A DNA stretch of 64,000 nucleotides from Halocynthiibacter sp. SDUM655004 (GTDB lineage Bacteria > Pseudomonadota > Alphaproteobacteria > Rhodobacterales > Rhodobacteraceae). Location: assembly GCF_026015885.1 (NCBI RefSeq), contig NZ_JAPDUG010000005.1:1-64000 (forward strand), read 5' to 3'. Under the pieces are notes generated by a model. That model was not told the DNA's origin. It was given only the letters and a program-made list of their open reading frames with translations, and made no database searches. Below, one piece after another: positions 45,101 through 52,453 of the stretch (the first letter of the stretch is position 1; the number at the start of each line of letters is the position of its first letter). The position numbers were made by a program, and so were the translations under genes.

Positions 45101-45379
45101 AATCTCGAACTCTGTGCCGTAGAGCGCGGTTTCTCTGAGCTGTTTCGGGATAAAAAACTCGCGTTTCTCTTTCTTCGAACGCCCAAGAGCCTCGTTCGGA
45201 ATGAACGTTGGATCAGTCAGGATGAACTCGAGTTCTTTGACGCTTTCCAATTCATCTCGCAGCGCTTCATAAGCAAAGATTGAGAAGCAACTGGCCGCAA
45301 CCCGGATTTTTGCACCGGCTTCAGCCCCTGCTTTCAGTTCATCTCCCAAGAGGACAGAAATATTGTCAATAATTTTCAA
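42107..45379 (-). CDS. SNF2-type helicase with degenerate PLD-like N-terminus
   Basis: About 1090 aa. The N-terminal ~170 residues look like a phospholipase D fold, but where related proteins carry an H-x-K motif this one reads MQQFAHI, so catalysis there is doubtful. The Swi2/Snf2 ATPase motifs are complete: DSVGLGKT (about 274-281), DESH (about 366), SATPVNNR, and QRFGRVDRIGS (motif VI). The likely role is ATP-driven DNA translocation or sensing in a restriction-like defence set. TTG at 45379 has AAGG seven bases upstream and is preferred; a TTG at 45385 directly abuts that motif. It is the first gene of the operon helicase-DUF4391-mod-res. Confidence 0.85.
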   Translation of the reverse strand: MKIIDNISVLLGDELKAGAEAGAKIRVAASCFSIFAYEALRDELESVKELEFILTDPTFIPNEALGRSKKEKREFFIPKQLRETALYGTEFEIHLRNKLTQKAIARQCADWIRKKATFKSNATDAPMQQFAHIEARKGNRVFSPISGFSAVDLGYQPGNAVSNFTHAFEDDLSAKTYLSLFDQVWANPANVQDVTEQVLQHIEAVYQENSPQRIYFLILYNLFKEFLEEVDDDVLPNDQTGYLDSLVWNKLFNYQRDAATGVINKLETYNGCILADSVGLGKTFTALAVVKYYELRNKSVLVLCPKKLADNWRNYNTNLKTNLFAADRFNYDVLCHTDLSRTSGESLGIPLDRVNWGNYDLIVIDESHNFRNNDVYKDRETRYQKLMNKVIRAGVKTKVLMLSATPVNNRFTDLRNQLALAYEGHSDTLSRNLKTKSSVEEIFRKAQTAFNTWAELPPAERTAQSILRALDLDFFELLDSVTIARSRKHIEQFYDTADIGPFPERKKPISHHLPITFREDVVGFDEIYSDLSLLKMAVYAPVNYIQPSRLTKYEELYDTKTEGSKGTLRQADRERSLQALMTTNLLKRLESSVEAFRLTLGALDRNIATMLHAIDRFEASGGNGRIEDVFNDMDNLETDDDDLSGLGEFTIGKKIQIDLADMDIPTWKADLGGDREIIQGLLTEMEKVGVEEDAKLQHLIDVIKQKMAVPLNPGNRKVLIFTAYADTAEYLYRHVAPALKAAMDSETGIVTGSGNPKTTLKPHYDFQSVLTLFAPKAKEKALIMPEVPEQLDILIGTDCISEGQNLQDCDYLINYDIHWNPVRIVQRFGRVDRIGSPNSAIQLVNYWPDISLDEYINLKERVENRMHIVDLAGTGEDNVLTAKSSDTAYRKDQLQRLQDEVIELEDVKTGVSITDLGLNDFRMDLLNYTKEHGDLSGQPKGLHAIVPSNPAKGLQPGVIFALRNIHPDVNVNQQNRLHPYYLVYLDNDANVIADHTEVKRLLDLIRASCKGLDKPLKTLCDAFNTETRDGREMGKYSELLRDAIKSMIEVKEERDLDSLFSGGHTTALTHTIAGLDDFELLAFIVVRDPA

Positions 45380-45385
45380 GTGCAA

Positions 45386-45801
45386 ACCTTAAAACGCTGA
45401 TCTGACATCAAAGCTAGCTTCCTATGTGAGTGATGCACAGCCCCGAATGTCTCAGAAACTCAAAACAACGATTGCCAACCGTCTTCCAAGCAAGTTTGTC
45501 TAGTTGAATGTCAGCTTCTTCGAGACTGCCTGAGGGGCTCTTTCGAGGCATTCGCCGCATCGTGATCCAACGTCCGATATCTGCCTTCCGTTAACTGGAA
45601 ATCGTCGCATTTCAGAGTCCCAGGATTAGTAATCGCTAAACCTTTGACCTGATTGGAAGCCGAAACTCACCATTAAAGCACTCCGACATTGAAGAGATTT
45701 TTGCGGCATTTCTTGATGACATACGACTGTCACAAGACGCCCGGTCATTTACTAACGTACCGCAATGCAGGTGCAAATCAAGTCAACTGGTAGGTATCGC
45801 T
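45386..45801. other. Gene-poor region between defence island and transfer genes
   Basis: No gene, palindrome or terminator with a clear signature was found in these 416 bp. It must hold the promoter of the minus-strand defence operon and lies just downstream of the small exported-protein gene. It is a plausible junction between cargo and conjugation backbone. Confidence 0.4.
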
Positions 45802-46086
45802 TCAATTCGCCACTTGCTGAATGAAGCGCCCATATTCCTGACTGACCTCCTGCGCTTCCGTGAATGCCCTCGCCCGTTCACCCTCCATGCATCGAAAGTA
45901 GTCTTGAATATTTGTGATGTAGTGCTCGAAATCTTGTCGGATAAGGTCTTCATATTCACGCGCGGAGGCCGGATCGCTCGGTACAAATGGTCTGGACGGT
46001 GCCAAACACGTCTCGGCTTGGGCCGAATGGGCCATAAAAACAAACCACATTATAACAGTGTATGTCTTTTTCTTCGACTTAGACAT
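45802..46086 (-). CDS. Small exported protein divergent from virB, 94 aa
   Basis: A signal peptide (MSKSKKKTYTVIMWFVFMAH, cleavage near AQAE) precedes a mature helical protein with two Cys (ETCLAPSRP and YFRCMEG) likely bonded in the periplasm. It is of the type often encoded beside roseobacter type IV secretion genes. ATG 46086 has AGGGG ten bases upstream. It shares the dyad at 46166-46202 with the divergent virB operon, which implies joint control. Function unknown; candidates are pilus or entry-exclusion accessory. Confidence 0.6.
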   Translation of the reverse strand: MSKSKKKTYTVIMWFVFMAHSAQAETCLAPSRPFVPSDPASAREYEDLIRQDFEHYITNIQDYFRCMEGERARAFTEAQEVSQEYGRFIQQVAN

Positions 46087-46165
46087 GATGCTTGTGCCCC
46101 TAAGATACTTGGAAAAATTCATCCTGCTGCTTAAAGGTAGTTTATAGAGAGACTTTCATCGAGTG

Positions 46166-46202
46166 ACAATATTATAACTTGATGAGGATCTTATAAGATT
46201 GT
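46166..46202. promoter_or_regulatory. AT-rich dyad operator (site C)
   Basis: ACAATATTATAAC (46166-46178) and CTTATAAGATTGT (46190-46202) form an inverted repeat with 11 of 13 matches and the same 11-bp spacer as site B. It lies between the virB operon (start 46261) and the divergent 94-aa exported protein (start 46086), in the expected promoter region of both. A TATAAG element sits in the right arm. Confidence 0.65.
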
Positions 46203-46260
46203 ATTGCGGTGGTACCTGAGAAGGGTGCCACTGCTGCTGACCATGGAGGTGACGCAGATC

Positions 46261-46629
46261 GTGGCGACAAACATAAACAAAGAAGCCCCTAATGTGGTCA
46301 CAGAAACACATTTCAAGACCCTTGTTGACAGCGGTTATCAAGCAGAGGTTGTGTGCAAAACCAAAGCTACAAAGAAAGCTGCGGTTTGGTACGGCATCTG
46401 GATTATCCGCGTCGTCAACAAGGAACGCACTTACGAAAAGCTGCTCGTCCCAGCCCGCAAAAAGCTCGGCGACGACGACGAAATTGCAGTCCGTACCTTC
46501 AAGACAGCCAACGGCCTTATCTCGTTCCTCGAAAGCATGGGCTTCACACAAGTCAACATTCCGATGCTTGAAGGTGGTCGCACGCTGCACGCCCTGCCAG
46601 AAACGCCTATCGAGAGTAGCGACAGCTAG
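46261..46629 (+). CDS. Hypothetical protein, first gene of the virB operon, 122 aa
   Basis: No family recognised. The start is GTG 46261, with a full GGAGGTGA ribosome binding site eight bases upstream; an earlier in-frame ATG would lie before that site. The soluble product has a beta-rich centre (AVWYGIWIIRVVNKERTYEK) and basic patches. It lacks a signal peptide, so it is cytoplasmic, unlike its neighbours. Being the first gene under the shared operator, it could be a regulator of transfer. The next gene overlaps its end. Confidence 0.6.
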   Translation: MATNINKEAPNVVTETHFKTLVDSGYQAEVVCKTKATKKAAVWYGIWIIRVVNKERTYEKLLVPARKKLGDDDEIAVRTFKTANGLISFLESMGFTQVNIPMLEGGRTLHALPETPIESSDS

Positions 46630-47305
46630 TCTTGCTGCTTTAACACTCGCCAGCACCCCTGCTCTTGCGCAGGGCATGGTGCTTGTAATGAACGGCGACG
46701 GCTCACTGAGTGAGTCTACTGCGCAAGACAATTTTGCACGAAATTACAATGATGGTGTGGGCCAAGGTTCAGCTGCCGAAGGGCTGCAACTTTTCGGTCA
46801 AGACATCGCTGTTGATAGTGAGACAGCAGATGGCGACTTCCGCGTTGCCTCTGTTGCACCAACGACCGCTGTGCCAGGCCCTGAAATTCTTCAAGCAATC
46901 GACGCAACAGCTATGCGCTACGCAAGCCACCCTGCCCTGCGTCGTGCAGGGCTTTCGGTGACTGAATGGCGTTTATTGTTCCGAGCAAACATTGAAATCG
47001 AGAGTGCCTACAACGTCGGCGCTCGGAGTCAGGTCGGCGCAATAGGCCTTGGGCAACTCATGCCTGAGACAGCGCGTGACCTGAACGTCGATCCCCACAA
47101 TTGGCAACAGAATCTCGACGGGTCGGCCCGGTATCTTCTCATGATGCTGGTCCAATTCGGGGATGCGCGATTGGCATTGGCTGCATACAACGCTGGCCCC
47201 GATGCCGTGACGCGCAACAACGGTATCCCGCCTTATCGGGAAACCCAAAATCACGTCAGCAGGGTGCTGGCTGTGTTTAACCGGCTAGAAGGAGAAAACT
47301 CATGA
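46574..47305 (+). CDS. virB1: VirB1-type lytic transglycosylase
   Basis: The soluble lytic transglycosylase domain is at the C-terminal half: catalytic Glu in IEIESAYNVG, then SQVGAIGLGQLMPETA and the AAYNAGP motif. It opens the peptidoglycan for the secretion channel. A signal peptide (RLSRVATASLAALTLA, cleavage near PALAQ) precedes it. The start is uncertain: no in-frame ATG exists near the signal peptide; GTG at 46574 gives a good signal sequence and is used here, while TTG 46568 is possible. It overlaps the preceding gene by 56 bases, and virB2 overlaps its stop. Confidence 0.85.
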   Translation: MVARCTPCQKRLSRVATASLAALTLASTPALAQGMVLVMNGDGSLSESTAQDNFARNYNDGVGQGSAAEGLQLFGQDIAVDSETADGDFRVASVAPTTAVPGPEILQAIDATAMRYASHPALRRAGLSVTEWRLLFRANIEIESAYNVGARSQVGAIGLGQLMPETARDLNVDPHNWQQNLDGSARYLLMMLVQFGDARLALAAYNAGPDAVTRNNGIPPYRETQNHVSRVLAVFNRLEGENS

Positions 47306-47592
47306 GGCCAAATACGACCAACGTGGTGACACTGATCGGTGTATTCCTGATGCTGGCACAACCGGCATTAGCGCAATCCATCGACCTCTCACCTGTCCAA
47401 AGTGTTCTGCAAGGCATCGTAGATGCGATTACCGGCCCGCTCGGTATCGTGATCGGCACACTGGCTCTGATCGGTGTGTTCCTGTCGTGGCTCTTTGGCA
47501 TCCTCGATTTCCGTCAAGCCCTTTGGGTGATCATCGGGATCGCAGGCATCGCAGCCGCACCAACAATCGTCGCTGCAATCTGGACCACATAA
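47302..47592 (+). CDS. virB2: VirB2 pilin
   Basis: 96 aa: signal peptide to about residue 23 (PALAQ), then two hydrophobic helices separated by a short loop (GPLGIVIGTLALIGVFLSW and LWVIIGIAGIAAAPTIV). This is the TrbC/VirB2 pilin layout; the protein forms the extracellular conjugative pilus. The ATG overlaps the virB1 stop as ATGA and has GGAGAA upstream. Confidence 0.85.
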   Translation: MRPNTTNVVTLIGVFLMLAQPALAQSIDLSPVQSVLQGIVDAITGPLGIVIGTLALIGVFLSWLFGILDFRQALWVIIGIAGIAAAPTIVAAIWTT

Positions 47593-47604
47593 GGAACACT
47601 AGAA

Positions 47605-47883
47605 ATGGCTGCACAAGTGCCACTTTTCAAAGGACTGCTCAGACAGCCGAAACTACTCGGCTTGCCCGTTATGTATGCGATGGTGTGGTTGTTCGGCGGC
47701 GTTCTGGTGTTTCTGTGGACACAACATTGGGTGGTCGCGGTTCTTGCCGTGGCCGCCTACCCCGCTCTGCGCAAAGCCGCAGATTGGGACCCGAATTTCT
47801 TGGACGTGGTTGTGACGACCTTGCAGGAAACGCCACCCACGACCAACCGCAAAATCCACGATGGAGATAGCTATGCGCCTTGA
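47605..47883 (+). CDS. virB3: VirB3 inner-membrane protein
   Basis: 92 aa, with a short cytoplasmic N-terminus (VPLFKGLLRQPKLLGLP) that matches the VirB3 consensus and a hydrophobic hairpin (VMYAMVWLFGGVLVFLW and VVAVLAVAAYPALRKA). VirB3 helps to anchor VirB4 and is required for pilus assembly. It follows virB2 by 12 bp and its end overlaps the virB4 start. Confidence 0.85.
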   Translation: MAAQVPLFKGLLRQPKLLGLPVMYAMVWLFGGVLVFLWTQHWVVAVLAVAAYPALRKAADWDPNFLDVVVTTLQETPPTTNRKIHDGDSYAP

Positions 47884-50236
47884 AGATGGCTTTGACGCTG
47901 CATCGCTGTTGCCCCATTGGGTTGCGAAGGAAAAACACCTCGCACAGATGCTTCCCTATGTCAGTCTGGTAGACGATCAAACGGTTCGCACACGCGGCAA
48001 TGAACTGTTTCAGTGCATCCGTCTCGATGGCATCAACAGCTACACCAAAGACGACGACGAACTGGACAAGGTGCGTGATCTGTTTGCGCAAATCGTTTCC
48101 GATAGCGGCCACCAGTTTGCCTACTATGTTCACAAGGTTTCCAAGCCCATTGATCCCACAATGAAGCCTATCGAGGGTGATAGCTTTGCGGCGGCGGTCG
48201 ATGAACAGTGGCGTGACTTTCTGGAAAATGCCGGCATGAGGGATAAGACCCTCACGCTGACAATCATGCACCGGCCCACGACTGCGAAAAAGGTGCCGTT
48301 CTCGCCAAAGAAATCCATTGAGGTTTTGCGCGAAGAAACTGCGAAACGTATGCGCGCGCTGCGCGAGGCTGTTGGCTTTATCAGCACCACATTCGTAGAC
48401 ATGCAACCGCGTCTGCTGAACGCGGAAAGCGGCGAACTGTTGGGCTTCCTTGGCAGTCTCAACACCGGCGAAGAAACCCCGCTCTACCCCGGCACAAAAT
48501 ACGGTGTGGTTGCGGATGCTGTCGCCAATACTCGGGTCACATTCAAGGGCGATAGCTTTGAACTGACTGGCGGTTCGGTCGGTAAGAAAATCGGCACAAC
48601 ATTAGCGATCAAGGATTATTCCGAGAGAACGCCTTGCACGATGTTCGACGAACTCAATCTGCCTATCGACATGGTGATCACGCATTCTTTCACGCCAGTA
48701 AACAGCAATACGATGGATGATCGTATCAAGCGTCAGATGCGCTTGATGCAAACCACCGATGATGGCGCCGTGACGCAATATGAACAACTCGCCGCCGCGC
48801 GTGATGAACTTCTCAGTGGCCGTCTCAGCTTTGGCGATCACCATATGTCGGTGACGCTCTTTGCCAATTCTGTTCCTGAACTGGATGACTTCACGGCGGA
48901 GATACGCAGTAGTGCGCTAACGCAGGGTATGAAAATCATCAAAGAAGGCTTCGCGTTGCGGACCCACTACTTTGCCCAGCACCCCGGCAACTCGGTCAAG
49001 CGCAGCCGCAAGGCAATCGTGACGAGTAAGAATTTCGCGTCCTTTGCCGCGTTTCACCGCACCCCGTTGGGGAAAACCGGCGATAACGTGCCTTGGGGCG
49101 TCCCGATCACAATGCTCCCCACGCCCGAACGCTCCGGCTTTTGGTTCAACTATCACGAAAAGGGCTCACCTGACGCGGAACCTACGGGCGGTCACACGCT
49201 GATCTTTGGGCGGCAGGGTGCCGGTAAGTCGGTCTTGTCGGCTTTCCTTGCCACGCTTGCGCGGCGGGCCGGTGCACGGGTCTTCGTCTTTGACTACCGC
49301 CTCGGTATGGAAATGGCCGTCCGCGCAAACGGCGGCACATATTCTTCGATCAAAGCGGGCGAACCAACAGGTTTGAACCCGCTCTGGACCGAGACAGATG
49401 TTGAAGGTCAGGCGTGGATGAACGAATGGCTTATGTCGCTGTTTAGCCGCGATGATAAGTCATACACGCCCCTGCAGCGCACCAAAATCCAAGAGGTGAT
49501 CCGCCAGAACGCCGAAGCCGCCGATCCGTCCTTGCGGAATTGGGATGATCTGGCGTCTCTGTTCGCGGCAACCGATGATGATGGCGACTTGCAACAGCGG
49601 GCGCGTGAATGGGCTGCTGACGGACGGTACGGTTGGATTTTCGGCCAGAACCTTGAAGACAGCTTTTCGCTGGATGGCGATTTTGTTGGCTTCGACCTAA
49701 CAGGCATTTTGGACGATTCCAGTGAACGCGAACGCATGGCTGTGCTTTCGTATCTGTTCCGCCGTGTGGAACGGACCATGAAAGACCTCAAGCCAACCCT
49801 GATCATCGTGGATGAAACATGGAAGTCGCTCGACAACCATTACTTTCGCGAAAAACTGGAAAGCTGGCTCTTTTCCGTGCGGAAACAGAATGCGGTCGTT
49901 GTGATGATGACCCAATTCCCAAGCCAACTCAAAAAGACCGGCGTTGCAGAGACCATTTTGCAAGCGGTGCCGACGCAAATCTTGCTTCCCAATTCTAAAG
50001 CGAAGGCGGCTGACTATGACCTCCTGAGCCTCGAAGACAAGGAACTTGATGTGATGCTCACAACTCCAAGCGCGTCGCGCTTGGGGCTTGTGAGAGACGA
50101 TCAAGGGTCAGTTGTTGTCAATGCTGATCTGAGCGCCCTTGGGCCGCTGCTAACAATCCTCGGCGGGATGAAAAAAGGAGAACAGTTGGTGGGTGCCGAT
50201 TACCGCCAACGTCCAGACTTTTGGAGAGTCAAATGA
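47873..50236 (+). CDS. virB4: VirB4 ATPase
   Basis: 787 aa. The Walker A motif is GRQGAGKS (about 446-453); the Walker B region is PTLIIVDETWKSL; VRKQNAVVVMMTQFPSQL is the RecA-like core typical of VirB4/TraC. This ATPase energises pilus assembly and substrate transfer at the inner membrane. The start at ATG 47873 (MRLEDGF) has GGAG six bases upstream and overlaps virB3 by 11 bases. The upstream ATG at 47861 is less likely. Length is normal. Confidence 0.92.
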   Translation: MRLEDGFDAASLLPHWVAKEKHLAQMLPYVSLVDDQTVRTRGNELFQCIRLDGINSYTKDDDELDKVRDLFAQIVSDSGHQFAYYVHKVSKPIDPTMKPIEGDSFAAAVDEQWRDFLENAGMRDKTLTLTIMHRPTTAKKVPFSPKKSIEVLREETAKRMRALREAVGFISTTFVDMQPRLLNAESGELLGFLGSLNTGEETPLYPGTKYGVVADAVANTRVTFKGDSFELTGGSVGKKIGTTLAIKDYSERTPCTMFDELNLPIDMVITHSFTPVNSNTMDDRIKRQMRLMQTTDDGAVTQYEQLAAARDELLSGRLSFGDHHMSVTLFANSVPELDDFTAEIRSSALTQGMKIIKEGFALRTHYFAQHPGNSVKRSRKAIVTSKNFASFAAFHRTPLGKTGDNVPWGVPITMLPTPERSGFWFNYHEKGSPDAEPTGGHTLIFGRQGAGKSVLSAFLATLARRAGARVFVFDYRLGMEMAVRANGGTYSSIKAGEPTGLNPLWTETDVEGQAWMNEWLMSLFSRDDKSYTPLQRTKIQEVIRQNAEAADPSLRNWDDLASLFAATDDDGDLQQRAREWAADGRYGWIFGQNLEDSFSLDGDFVGFDLTGILDDSSERERMAVLSYLFRRVERTMKDLKPTLIIVDETWKSLDNHYFREKLESWLFSVRKQNAVVVMMTQFPSQLKKTGVAETILQAVPTQILLPNSKAKAADYDLLSLEDKELDVMLTTPSASRLGLVRDDQGSVVVNADLSALGPLLTILGGMKKGEQLVGADYRQRPDFWRVK

Positions 50237-50454
50237 CAAGAACTGTATTATTGCTTCTCGGCCTCGCATCGCTGTCAGCGTGTGGTGAGTATCAAGGCTT
50301 AACGGCAAATTGCTTCGACAACACTTCTGATGTGGTCACACGTTCGGCCAATTCAATGAGCTTTTTGCCGCAATCCGGTGGGCGCTTGTCTACTTCGACT
50401 GCACCCGTTGACGATTGCAACTTCACCCCTCTGGGTGGACCGGGGGGCCAGTGA
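50233..50454 (+). CDS. Small lipoprotein (VirB7-like candidate)
   Basis: 73 aa. A lipobox LSAC follows a short hydrophobic signal (VLLLLGLASLSAC), so the protein would be lipidated and attached to the outer or inner membrane. The mature peptide has two more Cys. Its place in a virB operon suggests the VirB7 role of stabilising VirB9, although gene order differs from the classical one and entry exclusion is possible. Start overlaps the virB4 stop (ATGA); the end overlaps the next gene as TGATG. Confidence 0.6.
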   Translation: MTRTVLLLLGLASLSACGEYQGLTANCFDNTSDVVTRSANSMSFLPQSGGRLSTSTAPVDDCNFTPLGGPGGQ

Positions 50455-51599
50455 TGCGCCCTACCCTATCAACAACGGCTCTTTGCCTAATCTGGGCAAC
50501 ATCATCGTTCGCTCAAGGTGTGCCAACGGTTGATGGGGGCCTGATCATTCGCAACGAAGCCGCCAACCTGCGGCGTGAGGCTGATCTTGCGACACAGGCC
50601 GAACGTCTTTCGACCGCCGAGGCCATCGCGGAAATTGAAGCCGAACAGCTTGAAGTGCTGCAGAACATCCTCGACGCACAATCCAGTTTTGGTGGGCAGA
50701 ATATTCCTGCAATGGTTCAAGGTCTCGAAGACGGCGCATTACCAGAACAATCTGCTGACGCCCTTTACTCACCGACCGACACCAACCCTGCTGGGAATCA
50801 AATGTTTGGGGACGCAAACCTGAACATCGAACAGCTTATCATCCGTGTGGCACAGGAAACGCACGGATTGAACGGCGTCAATCAGGCAGGTCTTTCGGTC
50901 GTACAATGGCGTTGTCTTTTGCAAGCTCTGATCTGGCAGGAAAGCCGCTTTACCATCGGCGCGCGGTCGCCAGTGGGCGCGTTCGGCCTAACCCAGATTA
51001 TGCCACCTACGGCGGGTGATCTGGGTATCTACCCCGCTTACTATGACAGCCCGTATTTGCAGGTTGAAGGCGGCGCACGGTATCTCGCGCAGATGCTTCG
51101 TATGTTTGATGGCAACATCATCCACGCGCTTGCTGCCTATAACGCTGGACCGGGCAACGTCCAAAACTACGGTGGTGTTCCGCCTTTCCAAGAAACCCAG
51201 CATTATGTGCAGGTGATCCCCCAGAAATATAACGAATATCTGACCCGCGTTGGTGGGATTGATGCTTTGGGAACCATCGACCCTGCGTTGTTGGCGAACT
51301 CCAACCTGTCCATTTCGGGCAGTGGTGCGAGTTTCTACGCTAATAGCTCGATGCAGAACGTAGAAGCTGCGGCCCTTCGCATTCGCAACATCGTGCAGCG
51401 GATCGGCCAGACCGAGGACATTCAAGAGTCGATGGCTCTGAATACCTATGCGCGGGCCGAACTGGTCAGGTTGGTGTCCGTGCTGACCCGTCTCAAAGCT
51501 GCCCGCACACGTCCTCTGAGTGATGCTGAAATGGCTATGGCTGCGGCTCAACTCAGAGAGCAACAATTTATGGACTTCACATTGGAGGAACTCGACTAA
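50454..51599 (+). CDS. VirB5-like protein with inserted lytic transglycosylase domain
   Basis: 381 aa with a signal peptide ending SSFAQ. Residues after it (QGVPTVD plus a coiled coil, about 20-75) and the C-terminus (about 290-381, ending EQQFMDFTLEELD) resemble the neighbouring VirB5 protein, which starts its mature part with QGVPTVD and ends EEQQFMDFTL. Between them lies a full SLT domain (about 125-260): catalytic Glu in IWQESRF, SPVGAFGLTQIMPPTA and AAYNAGPGN. This seems to be a VirB5-type scaffold carrying a transglycosylase. Muramidase activity is expected in the periplasm. It overlaps the lipoprotein gene at TGATG and virB5 at TAATG. Confidence 0.75.
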   Translation: MRPTLSTTALCLIWATSSFAQGVPTVDGGLIIRNEAANLRREADLATQAERLSTAEAIAEIEAEQLEVLQNILDAQSSFGGQNIPAMVQGLEDGALPEQSADALYSPTDTNPAGNQMFGDANLNIEQLIIRVAQETHGLNGVNQAGLSVVQWRCLLQALIWQESRFTIGARSPVGAFGLTQIMPPTAGDLGIYPAYYDSPYLQVEGGARYLAQMLRMFDGNIIHALAAYNAGPGNVQNYGGVPPFQETQHYVQVIPQKYNEYLTRVGGIDALGTIDPALLANSNLSISGSGASFYANSSMQNVEAAALRIRNIVQRIGQTEDIQESMALNTYARAELVRLVSVLTRLKAARTRPLSDAEMAMAAAQLREQQFMDFTLEELD

Positions 51600-52441
51600 T
51601 GGAAAAATTCACCCAACCCCGTGCGTTTCTGCGTCAAACAATCATTGCAAGCATGATCGGCACAGCCGCATTCGTTGCCGCGCCCAGCCTTATGGGGGGC
51701 GGCGCGGCCTATGCGCAGGGCGTCCCAACGGTTGATACACAGAACATCGCACAAGAAATTCAACAGCTTCGCCAGATGATTGAAGACGAAGTTCTGCAAA
51801 ACGAACAGTTGCGGCAAGCTGTGGCACAGTTGGAGACGTTGCGCGAGCAATACGCCCAACTACAGGATACCTATGCCGCGCTGACAGGCCTGATGGATCT
51901 TCCTGAAATCATCACGACGCAGTTCGAAGACGAACTGAACGGCCTGCTCGATCAAGAATTTGGTGACATTATGGGCACCATCGACGCGATCCAGAACGGC
52001 GACTGGTCCCAGCTTGCCGGAAGTGGATCCGGTGAAATTCAGACGCAAATGACGCGCGTGTTGGCCGATGCCGGTTTCGATGAAGACACATTGTCAGAAA
52101 TGGCAAACAGCGGCGTTGCCGGTGCTGAACGTGCGGCCCAACAGGCGACGACTGGCGCGGTCATGTCCGCGGCGGCGCAGAATAGCTATGAGGACGCCGG
52201 ACAATCGCTTGAGCGCGTGGATCGGCTCGTCGGCATGATTGGTGACATGGAAGAACTCAAGGACAGCGTAGACCTCAACACACGGGTCACGGCTGAACTT
52301 GCAATCGCTCTGGTTGCCCAATGGCAGTTGGAAGCCGTGCAAACCGTCGGCGCTGGTTCGACTGGCGTACTGGATGCCGCGACCTTGGCCGAAGAACAGC
52401 AATTCATGGACTTCACGCTGCCAACTTTGAGCGCAGATTAA
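51599..52441 (+). CDS. virB5: VirB5-type secretion protein
   Basis: 280 aa with a signal peptide (ending AAYAQ), a coiled-coil segment (about 45-100, QLRQMIEDEVLQNEQLRQAV) and a helical C-terminus. This is the VirB5/TrbJ type, a minor pilus-tip component contacting recipient cells. The ATG overlaps the upstream stop by one base. It shares the mature N-terminal QGVPTVD and C-terminal QQFMDFTL with the upstream transglycosylase protein, consistent with a duplication. Confidence 0.75.
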   Translation: MEKFTQPRAFLRQTIIASMIGTAAFVAAPSLMGGGAAYAQGVPTVDTQNIAQEIQQLRQMIEDEVLQNEQLRQAVAQLETLREQYAQLQDTYAALTGLMDLPEIITTQFEDELNGLLDQEFGDIMGTIDAIQNGDWSQLAGSGSGEIQTQMTRVLADAGFDEDTLSEMANSGVAGAERAAQQATTGAVMSAAAQNSYEDAGQSLERVDRLVGMIGDMEELKDSVDLNTRVTAELAIALVAQWQLEAVQTVGAGSTGVLDAATLAEEQQFMDFTLPTLSAD

Positions 52442-52453
52442 GGAAAAAAGACA

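Noticed and set aside
45386-45801. Possible toxin-antitoxin pair between the defence island and virB
   Set aside because: No pair of short overlapping frames with start signals exists in this stretch.
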